This document shows, piece by piece, positions 1-14,109 of a stretch of 64,000 bases of DNA. The notes under the pieces were generated by a model. The model was not told where the DNA came from, did no database searches, and worked only from the letters and a program-made list of their open reading frames with translations. Origin of the DNA: Marchantia polymorpha subsp. ruderalis (Eukaryota; Streptophyta; Marchantiopsida; Marchantiales; Marchantiaceae). The stretch is taken from NCBI GenBank assembly GCA_037833965.1, contig AP031353.1, forward strand, positions 15,626,501 through 15,690,500. The letters are read 5' to 3'. The stretch's first letter is position 1; each line of letters opens with the position of its first letter. The position numbers and the translations under genes are program-made.

Positions 1-632
1 ACAGAGAACGAGAACGACGAGTTCATGCGTCTGGAGGCAGGTTCTCGAGGCTCGATTTCAACGATCTTTGACGTGACATGCTCGTCGTTCTTGGAGGCCG
101 AAGGCGAAGGGAGGAAAAGAGAGTGCGCCGTGTCAATCGTGGCGCTGAACAGCTTTCGCGTTGGCGTTGGGTGGCAGTTTGAACCACGTGTTTGCGGTGC
201 TGAGGCTCGGTGGCTCCGATAGAACTTGAGTGGATGTACTCGAAGAAGGCTGCACCATGCATGTGCTGCTTTTCGGCTTCGAGTGAGATAGATGTTGATG
301 ACTAATTCCGAAGTAAGAATTGCTTCTACTCGAGAGGTCGAGACTTTCCTCGAGGCGGAATTGGAGAGCTCTATTGGCTAAGCCGGTAGAACTCAAGTCT
401 CGTGGGGTTCGCACGTCATATATGAGCAGGTACTGTCGACCTTACGCCACGACTTGACTCGTCTACTACTGAGAACAAAGGTCATGTATTCTCCGGGGCC
501 TGTTGCTCGGGTGTCTTGTCTATTTTCTGACGATGTTTTTTGGACAAGAAGCTTGCGGGGAGCAATTTCGTGAGAATTCCGGAAAGAGGATCGGCAAGCG
601 CATACTGAAGTCTCGCCATTATTTCCGGTGAG
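1..632. other. Upstream region of the GT61 gene, no gene seen
   Basis: The open frames on both strands here are short and resemble no family I recognise. Base composition is mixed and there is no repeat. I read it as promoter-proximal sequence of the glycosyltransferase gene that starts downstream, because a clear TATA box follows at 633-641. An unrecognised gene end from outside the window cannot be excluded. Confidence 0.4.
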
Positions 633-641
633 TATATATAA
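633..641 (+). promoter_or_regulatory. TATA box of the GT61 gene
   Basis: The run TATATATAA lies about 250 bases before the first in-frame ATG of the glycosyltransferase. A start site about 30 bases downstream would give a 5' UTR of roughly 220 bases. The position fits, but no transcript evidence is available. Confidence 0.5.
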
Positions 642-888
642 GCCTAAGCGTGGGGCATTCATGGTGTGCAAGTCAGATACGTTACGTGGGGAAGTTGTGT
701 AGCCACACGTTTGTACTGTGCTGCCGGCTGCTTCCAGACTTCGTTGTTTCTTGTGAACTGAAAGCGGTTGAATATGTTGCGGAAATGGTGGTACATGTGA
801 TTGTAATAGTCTCAGACGCAGTAGATTAACAAGATATGGTCCCATATTATCTCGAAGGGTTCAAAGAGAGACTTGAAAGACGGGATAG

Positions 889-3686
889 ATGGTCTACATG
901 GCGACCTTCGAGGAGATTCTATCAATCTGGCAAGCGAAGCCGATGAAGTCAAAGAAGCCGATCTCGGTTGTCTCGGAGAGCTCGAGGAAGCTCAGTCAAG
1001 ATGGAGTTTTCATTCTGAAGACGACACTGCAGATCGGGATAGTCATGTGCTTGATTCTCGCGTGCTTCACCTTTTCTTACTTCAACGATAGCGAATTTAT
1101 TCCATTTCTCGTTCGATGTAAGCATTCACCTGCATCCTTAAGTTATTTATGTCGATCAAAGCTATCTGATTTCCTCAGTTGTAGTCCAATGCAATCAATC
1201 TTGTGCCTTGTTTTGTCATGATTCTCATATGAGAATTTCCTATATATCACCATGTTAGGAAAGTAGACTTGAAGTTTACCAAAATAGCCCTTGATGCAGT
1301 GATGATGCCTAGACGAAGCCTATTTCCGATGTAGAGTACTGTGCATCTTCCATGTTCGTAAGCACATCCAGGCGATAATTGGAGAAAGCGTAAGATCTGC
1401 CATGAGTAGCGTGTGCGGATGCTGAAGTTTAAAATTCTGTGATTATGAAGACTGGACATGACTGGCCAGAATGTATTTAACACTTGTTCTTATAGATCAG
1501 CAGAATGTTACGGTTCACCTTGGAACTCACTGGAAGCAGACCAACATCATCTCTTCGGAAGTCAGAGAACAAGCAAGGAACAAAGTAGACTGCCACTTGC
1601 AATTGTTCTCTCGACATACCGGGGAATGCCGTGGCTTGCGTGTACAAGGAGCAAAGAGCAAATCAGAAATTGGCACTACCGCCAGTACCTTGAGGATTGA
1701 GTCGTTAGCAGGTCATTCAGTTCTTAATATTACTGTAGAGGAGAATATGGAAGGAGTTGAATCAGGCAAGAAACAGCCTATCAGTGAGCCTAAAGTTGTT
1801 ACAAGCTTATCTCACGACTGGGATCACGTAAAGAGCTTGAGGACAAAGCGAGAAGGCAGCACGAATGAAAACAGTTCACTCTGTGCTGGTAGTCTTTCTT
1901 AATCTCAGCGGTCCACCCTGATTATAGTGCACCTGCTGCGCTGTTAAATTCAGGACAACGAAGTCCACTTTTTTTTTCAGTCTGTTTTTGTGAAGTCAAG
2001 TTCATCAACTACATTCGTTGTAAAAAAATGCGATGAAGGTCTCAGTCAGCCAATTTGGTTTGTCAATTGAAAGATTTGGTAAGCCTTAAAGTTATGGTCC
2101 ATATCACAGGTTTCCAGCTTTTGCAAGCCTCGTCAATTTCAGGTTTATCTCTCTGATTCTCGGTCCATCGCTCTGTGGTCTCGACTGATTCCAGGTTCCT
2201 GGGGAATTGCGGTAATGGGAGAGGGTCCGAACAATGATGCTTTCCGGTGCGATCGTCATGATAAACGCTCCGATGTGTGTTTCTTGCGTGGCGATGTTCT
2301 GCTGCGCACAGGCAGTGTTAGTGAATTAGTTCTACGTGTCTCCAGTTCCGAAACATCAAATTGCCACCATGTGGAGATAATTCGACCATACTCTCGCAAG
2401 TGGGAGCCTACAACTATGGCGTCGATAGAACCGGTGACACTAAGAATTGATGGGACTCCAAACGGTACTCATGAACTATCTTGCGATTTGCACCATTCAG
2501 TGCCAGCCGTCTTCTTCTCCACGGGTGGTTTTACTGGTAACCCTTATCACGACTTCCAGGATGTGCTCATTCCCCTCTTCATAACATCACAGCATCGAAA
2601 AGGAGAGGTTATCTTTGTGGTCAGTGATATAAGGAAGTGGTGGATTGAGAGATGGAACAATGTGCTGCAACAGCTCAGCAATTATCCGATTATCGATACG
2701 AAGGAAGACATGAGACATCACTGCTTCCCTGAGGTAACCGTGGGTCTCCACGTTCACAAAGAGTTTGGTGTTGATTCCGCACGGATGCCAAACGGTGAAA
2801 GTATGAAAGAATTTCAACACGTTCTTCATAAAGCACTTGGGATTCCGAGGATGGAAGCGGTTTCTGGAGTCGAATTACTTCGAGCACGGACAAATTCCAC
2901 CCTTCTAAGTAGTATGCTGAAAGATCAGGACAACAGTACAAGGAAGTTAAAGTTATTGATTGTTGCAAGGACGGGCAGTCGTGTACTGGTAAACCAAAAG
3001 CAGATTACCAAGCTGGCGAAGTCTCTGGGCTTTGAAACGAAGGTCTTGAGGCCGACGGACAGAGTCGAAGTTCCAGTAATTTACAGGTTTCTCTCCAATT
3101 TCTTCTGTTCTTCTCCTTGGACGTCGTGGCTGGATTCTCTGTTTGCGAACACGAGAAGAGGGAATTCAATGCTCGGGTGAAACTGGAATCATGCGCTTCT
3201 TCAGTTGTTTTCAGTATTTTTTAAAACGTCTCGATGTTGTCCAATTTTATAGCCAATAGACGAAGTGCTCAGTAATACTTATATCCATCTTGTTGCGTGT
3301 GTGTAAACAGCGAGTTTCATAACAGCCACGTAGTCATGGGAGTTCATGGAGCCGCATTGGCGCACATGGTGTTCATGAAAAGAAGAGCAGTTCTCATCCA
3401 GATAGTTCCATTGGGGACCGACTGGCCCTCCGATCACTACTATGAACGGCCAGCGAAGGAACTGGATCTTCAGTACATCGAGTACAAAATCCAACCCAAC
3501 GAAAGCTCTCTGAGCAAGAAGTACGGATCCGATCATCCTATAGTTCGCAACCCAGATCGTTTCACATCCGAGGGTTGGGCAACCATGAAGCAGATATACT
3601 TGTCCGATCAGAATGTCCGCGTGTCTTTAAAAAGGTTTCGCAAGACTCTGCTAGAGGCCAAGCAAAAAGCATCTGTTTCTCCGTGA
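889..3686 (+). CDS. GT61-family glycosyltransferase, type II Golgi membrane protein
   Basis: Four exons are supported by GT-AG sites and matching phases: 889-1117, 1496-1888, 2195-3086 and 3311-3686, giving 629 residues. The ATG at 898 is an alternative start. Residues 46-64 form one hydrophobic segment after a basic N-terminus, as in Golgi type II enzymes. Residues 77-207 are a polar stem. The catalytic part has the GT61 (DUF563) landmarks: CDR...RSDVC from residue 226, STGGFTGN then YHDFQD at about 316-330, and VMGVHGAAL at about 513-521. The C-terminus has the PLGTDWPSDHYYERPA and GSDHP motifs seen in plant xylan arabinosyl- and xylosyltransferases. Family members decorate cell-wall glycans or N-glycans in the Golgi; the exact sugar cannot be told from sequence. 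The gene is convergent with the CDPK gene. I am confident of the family, less so of the first exon. Confidence 0.85.
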
Positions 3687-5211
3687 ACGTTTGAGACTGG
3701 TATGGTGGTACGTTTCATGTATATTGGATAGTTGATACCTTCTACAAGGAATGGTCACGTGCAAGGTGATCAGTTCCAGCCATATAACTTGTTTGCTCGG
3801 CTCGAGTCCCCAGCTCGACATACGACTTTGAAGACTCGATGGTTCTGATGCATGCGTCAGATGGTTGTTTCTCACAGATGTTTCTTACTGAGGACCAGGA
3901 TGACTACATTTTGAACAATGCTGACACGTTTGGATCAGCGAAGGTTAACAGATTATCGCACGGCCTTAGCCCTAACCTGTAGCGGGAACAGACCGCAGGG
4001 AACCATAGCATGGCGACTTCGCAATTTGCAACTGGTTCCAAACGTGGAGCCTGAAATGGTACAGAAACTTAGCGCTCGGCGTCACGAAAACTTGACAGGG
4101 CGGTGTACATGAAAATACCAGAATGGAGGCACCATAACATACAGCAATGTTTTCTTTGAAGAAAATGGCCTTTACTCAGTGACTATTCGGTCATATATTG
4201 GACAGGGCTCTTTCTTGACAGCCAGTTAGAATGAATTTTTACAAGTTTCAGGACTTTGCCACTTTCTATGCGCAAGCGATCGATCCCTGTGGATGCGTTG
4301 CTAAGACATAAGTAGTGGAGAACATTTCTGCTTCTTGGCGAAGATTTCAGATGCATATTCCCCTCATACGAGAATGCTTCATCAGCCAATTTCAAGAACA
4401 GCTGATATGAAGCGAAGATAGGGAGGGAAACATCTCAGACTCACAGCACTAACAGCACTACTCTGTGTTGGGGCATTCAGCTCGTCTTTCACTGACTTCC
4501 GAAGAAAAAGACATGTTACAGTTGCAGGCAAGCGAATGGACTTTAGGAGGCCAAAAATTTTCCGGCGATCTCTAGTCTTTAAATTTCTCAAGGTGTCCAA
4601 ATACTACGCACATGTCCAATCATATATGATTCTTTTACAGAGCAATTTGTTTCCACCTTCGATCCTCTTTAAGTCTGACAAATTTGCAGTCGGTTCACAA
4701 CCCCAGTGTAACGTAGGTGAATCTCGTGTGCATTTGAGGTTTTTCTCATCTGACGATCGAGTGGAAGTTCCCCTGCCCATCGAACTCAGTTAATGTTCTT
4801 GAGAAATTGAATAGTGTTAGTGTATCCACACAGAAAGTGTCGGTCAAGATTGGAGCATGTTGCTACACATCTGTTCCACCTAAATTCCAATTCCCTCATC
4901 TCCGATAATACAGTGCAGTACGTTCAGCACTGCAAGTTCAAAGGCTCCTGACAAACCCTGAAAACCATGAGGCAGCCTTCACATTTCTCAGATGTGCATG
5001 AAAATCAGACGATCTTCAACGCAGAGCAATAACCACTCAATATATTCAGGTAATTGGAGGTAAGATCTCGCAGCAAAATACATTTACAGAGCGTAAACTA
5101 GATATTTACATGATGCGCGTGCCAGCAATCTACTGTTTCTTTTACATGTCCAAAAAAATCTAGGTTACCAGGAGTTATCTGGGCCCAGTCGTCAGTCACA
5201 CCCGGCAGCTG
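3687..5211. other. Intergenic region between convergent genes, 3' UTRs
   Basis: This is the tail-to-tail space between the GT61 gene (+) and the CDPK gene (-). It probably holds both 3' untranslated regions. I found no canonical AATAAA on either strand near the stops and no open frame with recognisable content. Confidence 0.5.
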
Positions 5212-8953
<3,742 letters not shown>

Positions 8954-9077
8954 GGTCTCGGCCCAAGGCCCGCGGCCGGCAGTCGATCGCCGTTCTGCTG
9001 CTGACGCTGGCTTGTGGCGACGACCTCTCGGCTCGCGGTCGAGAATTGGACACGACGGCGATCGACTGCTTCGGAGC

Positions 9078-9125
9078 TCCCTCCCTGTCCCTCTCTCTCT
9101 CTCTCCCTTTCTCTCCCTCTATCTC
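9078..9125. repeat. CT/GA-rich microsatellite in the CDPK leader
   Basis: A CTCTCT-rich tract on the plus strand (GA-rich on the CDPK sense strand) lies within the predicted 5' UTR. GA/CT tracts are common in plant leaders; a regulatory role here is only a possibility. Confidence 0.6.
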
Positions 9126-9359
9126 TCACACGTACGAATGGCCGCCTGCGTCAGTCGACGTGAGCTGCGCGCAATCCGTGGACAAGTACAGCGCCCGCAC
9201 GACGAAGAATCCGAAAGAACAAGTTCTCCCCACCGAGGCTGTCGATTCTCGTGAACTTCAGCAATCCGACGAACCGACCGACCGAAACAAGAGTGCACAC
9301 GATGAACCACTTAATAAAACCCTTCCGAGACTTTTGAGACTTTTCAAACTTTTCAAACT

Positions 9360-9367
9360 TTTATATA
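9360..9367 (-). promoter_or_regulatory. TATA box of the CDPK gene
   Basis: On the minus strand this reads TATATAAA. It lies about 400 bases upstream of the CDPK ATG, giving a probable 5' UTR of about 370 bases. Three near-copies of a nonamer like ACTTTTCAA lie between about 9331 and 9362 on the plus strand. Confidence 0.5.
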
Positions 9368-10460
9368 CGAGGAGGAATCGAGCTCTAGCGCTCGCTCTCT
9401 CCGATGACAGGCTCTCGCTCGCCAGGAGCAACAAAATCTCAGCAAACTCGCAGCAATCGATCAACTTCTACGACGACGAAGACGAAGACCTTGCTCGTCA
9501 CTGTCAGGAGCTGGAAGCGCTTCCCTGGCGGGGGCGGGGGGATGAAAGACGGGGGAGAAAGGACGGGGGCCCGTTCTAGCCGTCGGAAGGCGCCGTGGCG
9601 CGCAAAATATAGGCGCGCGCAGCGGATCGATGCGGGGGCCAGAGAACGGGGCATAAGAGCCGCGCGGGGCCTAAATGGAGGGAGGGGCGAGGTGCCTGCC
9701 GAGGGCGACGAAGAAACGGGCGACAGTGCACGAGGCCAGCGAGTCCTGTGCCGAGGTCGGGCTCGCGTGCGGGCCCTCCACTTCGTCGAATCTTGCGGGG
9801 CGTCGCGAAATCTGCCGCTGCCAGGCTATCTATCGGCCTAGACTCGTCGGCAGGTGCTAATCCAGCGACTCGCCGGACCACATCGCCCGCCTTCGATCGG
9901 CCCCGAGAATCTACCTTCCGCAGCGATCGCGTTCGTCTCGCTCTCGATCCCCACGGACCGGCCCCTTCCCGTTGACTTCGATCCCGGTCCGCCTTGCGCA
10001 GAAGGTGAGTGCACATTCGACTGGACTTTCAGCCCTCCTCCTCCTCCTTCTCTGCCTCCGCTCGCCTCCTCGTCGTTCAACGCTTTCCGCTCATCCTCAT
10101 GCTCATGCTCCTTCTGCTGCGTTGCTGTTGCTGTTGTGCACGGTGTTTTCTCTGGAGCTTTCATCGGCTTGGCGAGTTCGCCGGGGCTGTTGTGGTGGAT
10201 AATGCGGGTGGGATTGCGTCAGCTCGTCGAACTGTGCGCAGTTGTTGTCACCAAGCTTTTTTGCCTACACTCATTCCCCGACGACGCAAGCGCTTGGATC
10301 GAAGGAGATCGGATGAAACTTCTGACAAGATCGCGCGCCTTTTGATTCCCTCCCTATGCCGCCCGGGGACGCAAGCCCCGGACCTTTATGGCTCTGCGCC
10401 GAGATTCGCGTGACAGTAAAGGAGCCCTCGTCGTCTTACGTCGTGCACGGTAAATAGGCA
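9368..10460. other. GC-rich upstream region of the CDPK gene
   Basis: This stretch is markedly more GC-rich than the rest of the window and carries GAC- and CTG-type triplet runs at about 9470-9490 and 10085-10140. Long open frames exist on both strands, but they are products of GC content and have no recognisable domain. A good splice-donor-like GGTGAGTG occurs near 10003 on the plus strand, so a divergent non-coding transcript is possible but unsupported. Confidence 0.35.
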
Positions 10461-12464
10461 TTCAATGCAACCTTCGATCCACATGCCCCTCGGGGCTGCA
10501 ACTTACCCCGTTCTCACTTTAAACTCGTTAGTTGTCGCCAAAGCGCACATCATCGGGGAAAGGTGCGACTGCAAACGCAGAAGGGCATTAAAAGCGTGAT
10601 TCGATGAAGGCTGGCTGACGCGGATGGAGTCCATGGAGTCTTCCCAGTCTATAATTCAAGCAGTAGAGCAGCCGCTGACCGCTCGGCAGCTTTTTTACCA
10701 ATTGAGCTTTCGAAGAATTTTGCTTAATCAGACAATTCGTCGCTTTGAGGTCGTTCCTGTTGGCAACGATCGGAGAGCTACCTTGCTCACTTGAGGCTGA
10801 CAGCTGCAGCGTCGCAAGAAACAAATAGGATGATGAACTCTGTGACGAACGTGACTTCGAGTTGGTCAGATTCCAGCTCTGACTGCCGTGTCATATAAGA
10901 GATCACCACTCACAGCGATGGAGTCTTAGTACAAGTCACATCAACGAGGAAGTTGGACGTCTTCTGCAGCTCGTTCAAAAGCTTCGGAACGATGGAGCCA
11001 GCAGATTATAATGTACAGCTCTCACGCCATGCACATTATGTTTCAGAAGAGCGCACGGGAGGCTTTGGCATAAATCACCAGTTCAACGCTGCAAGTGAAC
11101 GACGGCTTAGTGAAGCTTCAGAGCATGAACCTTCGTGCATTCTAGTTTCTAAGTGCATGAGCCCTGACAGTTGAATTACAGTCATGAGTACGTGGAAGAG
11201 CCTTCAGCTAAAGAACGAAGCTTGAGACAGAGAAGGACGACACTCTTGTCCTCACGTTACCGCCCCAGGACAAGAAAGTCTCTAGCCCCATAACCGCCTA
11301 TTCTGCTCCTTGCGGATCACTTTTCCTTCTCGCTCATAGATTTGGCATAGGAATGTAGGATTTCGGGTTTGGCCTTTCCATGATCGCAGTTGATCTGAAG
11401 CTACGCATGACATCTGAATCGTCACAGCAACAGCTTCAGCTTCAGCGCCAGCTTGTTGGTACTGCGCCTTGCTCACAAGATTCGGGAAACAGATCCCCAG
11501 AACTAGCTTCAATTCTCATATTCCATAATTCTGTGATTGACTGTGACCCCGTCCCACATTTGAATCTTGGCGCGAACTGCTCTGCTTGAAACCAGTGGCC
11601 ACAGCTACGTGGACTAAAGCAGATGTTTGTGTCCAGTAAAAACAGAGAAGTGATCAAGTGCAAATAGCTCTGTGCAGGTCATTACAAGCCTCTCCTTGGC
11701 CTCACTGGGAATTCAACTCTTGACGAAAGCATGCACTTTAGAGGATGTTAATTTATAGCAGTCGGAAATATACACCCATACTACATCTATCAATGAGGGC
11801 AGCGCCTAGTGATAAGTCTCTGCAACGTTTCTGGCGACGAATCTGAACTTACAGTAACTGAAATTTTGCTATTGGGCTTCAAGGTTCGAAGTTGCTCATG
11901 TGTTACAGGCTGTAATAGCGTTCCGTTCCAGCCACGGCATATAATTACACTTCCAAGTGCTGTGGCTAATTTTCATTGGTGGCTTATCTTATCACTATAA
12001 GTTTGTCAAGAGAGTGCAATGTCATGGGTCGGTAACAGGCTATCGAGAGCAAAATGATCGGAGAGAAAAGCACGATTGAGTGATTCATAATTGGTTCTTG
12101 ACATCTTTAAGTGCGATGTCCAAGTATGTGAACCTAGAGGGGGGCTTAAAAGTAAAAACGGAAACACTGGACATCCGTTGCATTCTTAAGAAGATAAAGT
12201 GTGGGAAGCTCTTGGGCCATCAACTCTGCCTCAAGCACCGTCTAAAGCCATGGAGATGAAAGCAAAACAGATTCATTTCAAGATTACATAGATACAAAAT
12301 AAAAATAAAATCAAGTGGATCTTTTCCACATTTCGAATTGTTAGGAGAGATTTTTTGAGTTTCAGTATGGTCAAGGTATTTACAAGATGCTATCAACTCA
12401 ACTAGATAGAATCTAACTTCAATTTAAGTAGTCAAATCCATATATATATATATATATCATTGTT
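10461..12464. other. Intergenic region, no gene seen
   Basis: Only short open frames without recognisable content are present. A (TA)n microsatellite lies at about 12441-12457, just outside the foldback element. Confidence 0.4.
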
Positions 12465-13084
12465 TAGGGAGTGATTAGTTATCCTTCACTTTGGGCTAAT
12501 CATCACTCACCCTAGTATACGGTATACCATGATTGGTACAAAGTTATAGGTGATAGTGGATTCAATTTATGGCTCTTATAACATGGTTGGACTCCTCACA
12601 AACAAACTACAGTGGCCACTATACTCCGCTGCTGTAGTCTGACCGCAACCCGCCGGCACCTCGGGACTTCGCAACAACTCAATTGGGCTCGGCTCGTCCT
12701 CCTGCTGGTCTGATATAATCGAATGCCTCCTGCTGCGGCTTTCGCCGGCCTGAATGTGGATCGTGGCAATGTGGTGGGCTGGCCTGACGGCACTGGAGCG
12801 CGACGGGAGATGTATATGTGAGCCAACAGAGTTGAGGAGGGAGGGAGAGAGAGGGACGAAGTAGGAAGGAAGTAATAGGAGAGTGGCCTTATGTACTTAT
12901 CTAAACTAGGCCTTTACTTGATAGATAAAGGTTCACCAAGTATCCAACGAGAGCGGAATCTCCAACCGGGTAGCTTGTCACTCGATTCACTCACTCATTC
13001 AATCAGCTGCAGAAGCGATCAAGAAGGGCAAATATTTTATTCGTGGTTACATATTCCAGAACTTATCACAGTACACACATAGGC

Positions 13085-13545
13085 CTTGACAAGGTAAGGT
13101 AAACTTTTAGGGTTACCCAATAAAAGGGTAAAAGTTAGAGTTTTGGCTATAGGGCAGGGTAAAGGTAAAGTAAAGGTAGAGCCAAATGGATTACTCGGTA
13201 TTTATCGGGTAATCCTTGTAACCGCGGAAAACAAAAATGTGTACACTCTCAGAATTATTTAGAATGTAATTCTGCACATTGTATTGAAGTAATACAGGTA
13301 AACTGTACTAAACAGGTAAATTACCTCTACCTTTTACCCTTTAGGGTAGAGGTAATAGGGTAATTACCGGGTAACCTTGATGTAAAAGTAACTTTTAAAT
13401 CTTCAAGAATATGTATCAGGTAATCCGGTAATTAACCTTGAGATAAAAGTAAAGTGTAAGTATAATGACACGAGTAAGGTAAAAGGTAGGTAAAGGTAGA
13501 GGCCCATGGCTTACCTGGTTACCTTGTACCTTACCTTGCCGATGT
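13085..13545. repeat. GGTAA/TTACC-rich degenerate repeat in the foldback core
   Basis: Units such as GGTAAAGGTA, AGGGTAAAAG and their complements (TTACCTCTACC, GGTTACCTTG) recur in irregular order. The first part is GGTAA-biased and the end is TTACC-biased, so the core is itself loosely palindromic. Confidence 0.7.
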
Positions 13546-13579
13546 CTATACGTACATCAGGAGCTTTCTAAATGCGTCT

Positions 13580-13622
13580 TTGCTACTTCAACTAGCGCAG
13601 AGGTCGCTAGTTGAAGTAGCAA
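13580..13622. repeat. Perfect 18-bp hairpin inside the foldback element
   Basis: 13580-13597 is the exact reverse complement of 13605-13622, with a 7-base loop CAGAGGT. The stem contains CTACTTCAACTAGCG. It sits near the inner edge of the right arm. Confidence 0.85.
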
Positions 13623-14109
13623 CTCGTGTCGATGATCTGAGCTGAATATCATCTGAAATTGAATTGTGCACATCAATTCAATCACTGTGCACCTTATTCC
13701 TCCTTCCTACTCCGCCCCTCTCCCTCACTCCCTCCCTCCCTCCTCAACTCTGTTATGTCACACATTCATTCCCCGCCCCGCTCCAGTGCCGTCAGGCCAG
13801 GCCACTACATTGCCGCGATCCACATTCAGGCTAGCGGTAGCCGCAGCAGGAGGCATTCGGTCAGATCAGACCAACAGGAGGACGAGCCAAGCCCAATTGA
13901 ACTACTACGAGCGCATGAGGTGCCTGCGGGTTGCGGGCAGTCCGCAGCAACGGATATAGTGACCACCGTAGTTTTTTTGCGGGGAGTCCGGCCATGTTGT
14001 AAGAGCCATAAAATTGAATCCATTGATACCTATAACCTTGGACCAATCCTGGTTGATCGTGTACTAGGGATAGTGATGATTAACCCAAAGTGAGTGATAA
14101 CTAGCCCTA

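Larger units (their letters stand above)
12465..14109. mobile_element. Foldback DNA element with ~415-bp inverted arms
   Basis: The left arm (12465-12880) reappears as a reverse complement in the right arm (13692-14109) at roughly 80% identity by eye. Anchors shared by both arms include TTTGGG(C/T)TAATCATCACT, CAATTGGGCT(C/T)GGCTCGTC, GAATGCCTCCTGCTGCGGCT and CAGAGTTGAGGAGGGAGGGA. The outer ends start with TAGGG. The 810-bp core has no coding potential; it holds a GGTAA/TTACC-rich tract and a perfect hairpin. This is the architecture of a non-autonomous foldback or long-TIR (MULE-like) element. I saw no clear target-site duplication. Confidence 0.75.

Noticed and set aside
4536-4793. Open frame containing DDRVEVPLP, resembling TDRVEVPV in the GT61 protein
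   Set aside because: Similarity is limited to about 20 bases with several mismatches and does not extend; taken as chance.
9404-10413. Several open frames of 100-160 codons on both strands
   Set aside because: They overlap one another in GC-rich sequence, have low-complexity composition and no recognisable motif.
13085-13545. Telomere-like repeats (TTTTAGGG appears)
   Set aside because: Units are irregular GGTAA/TTACC types on both strands, not TTTAGGG arrays; treated as the core of the foldback element.
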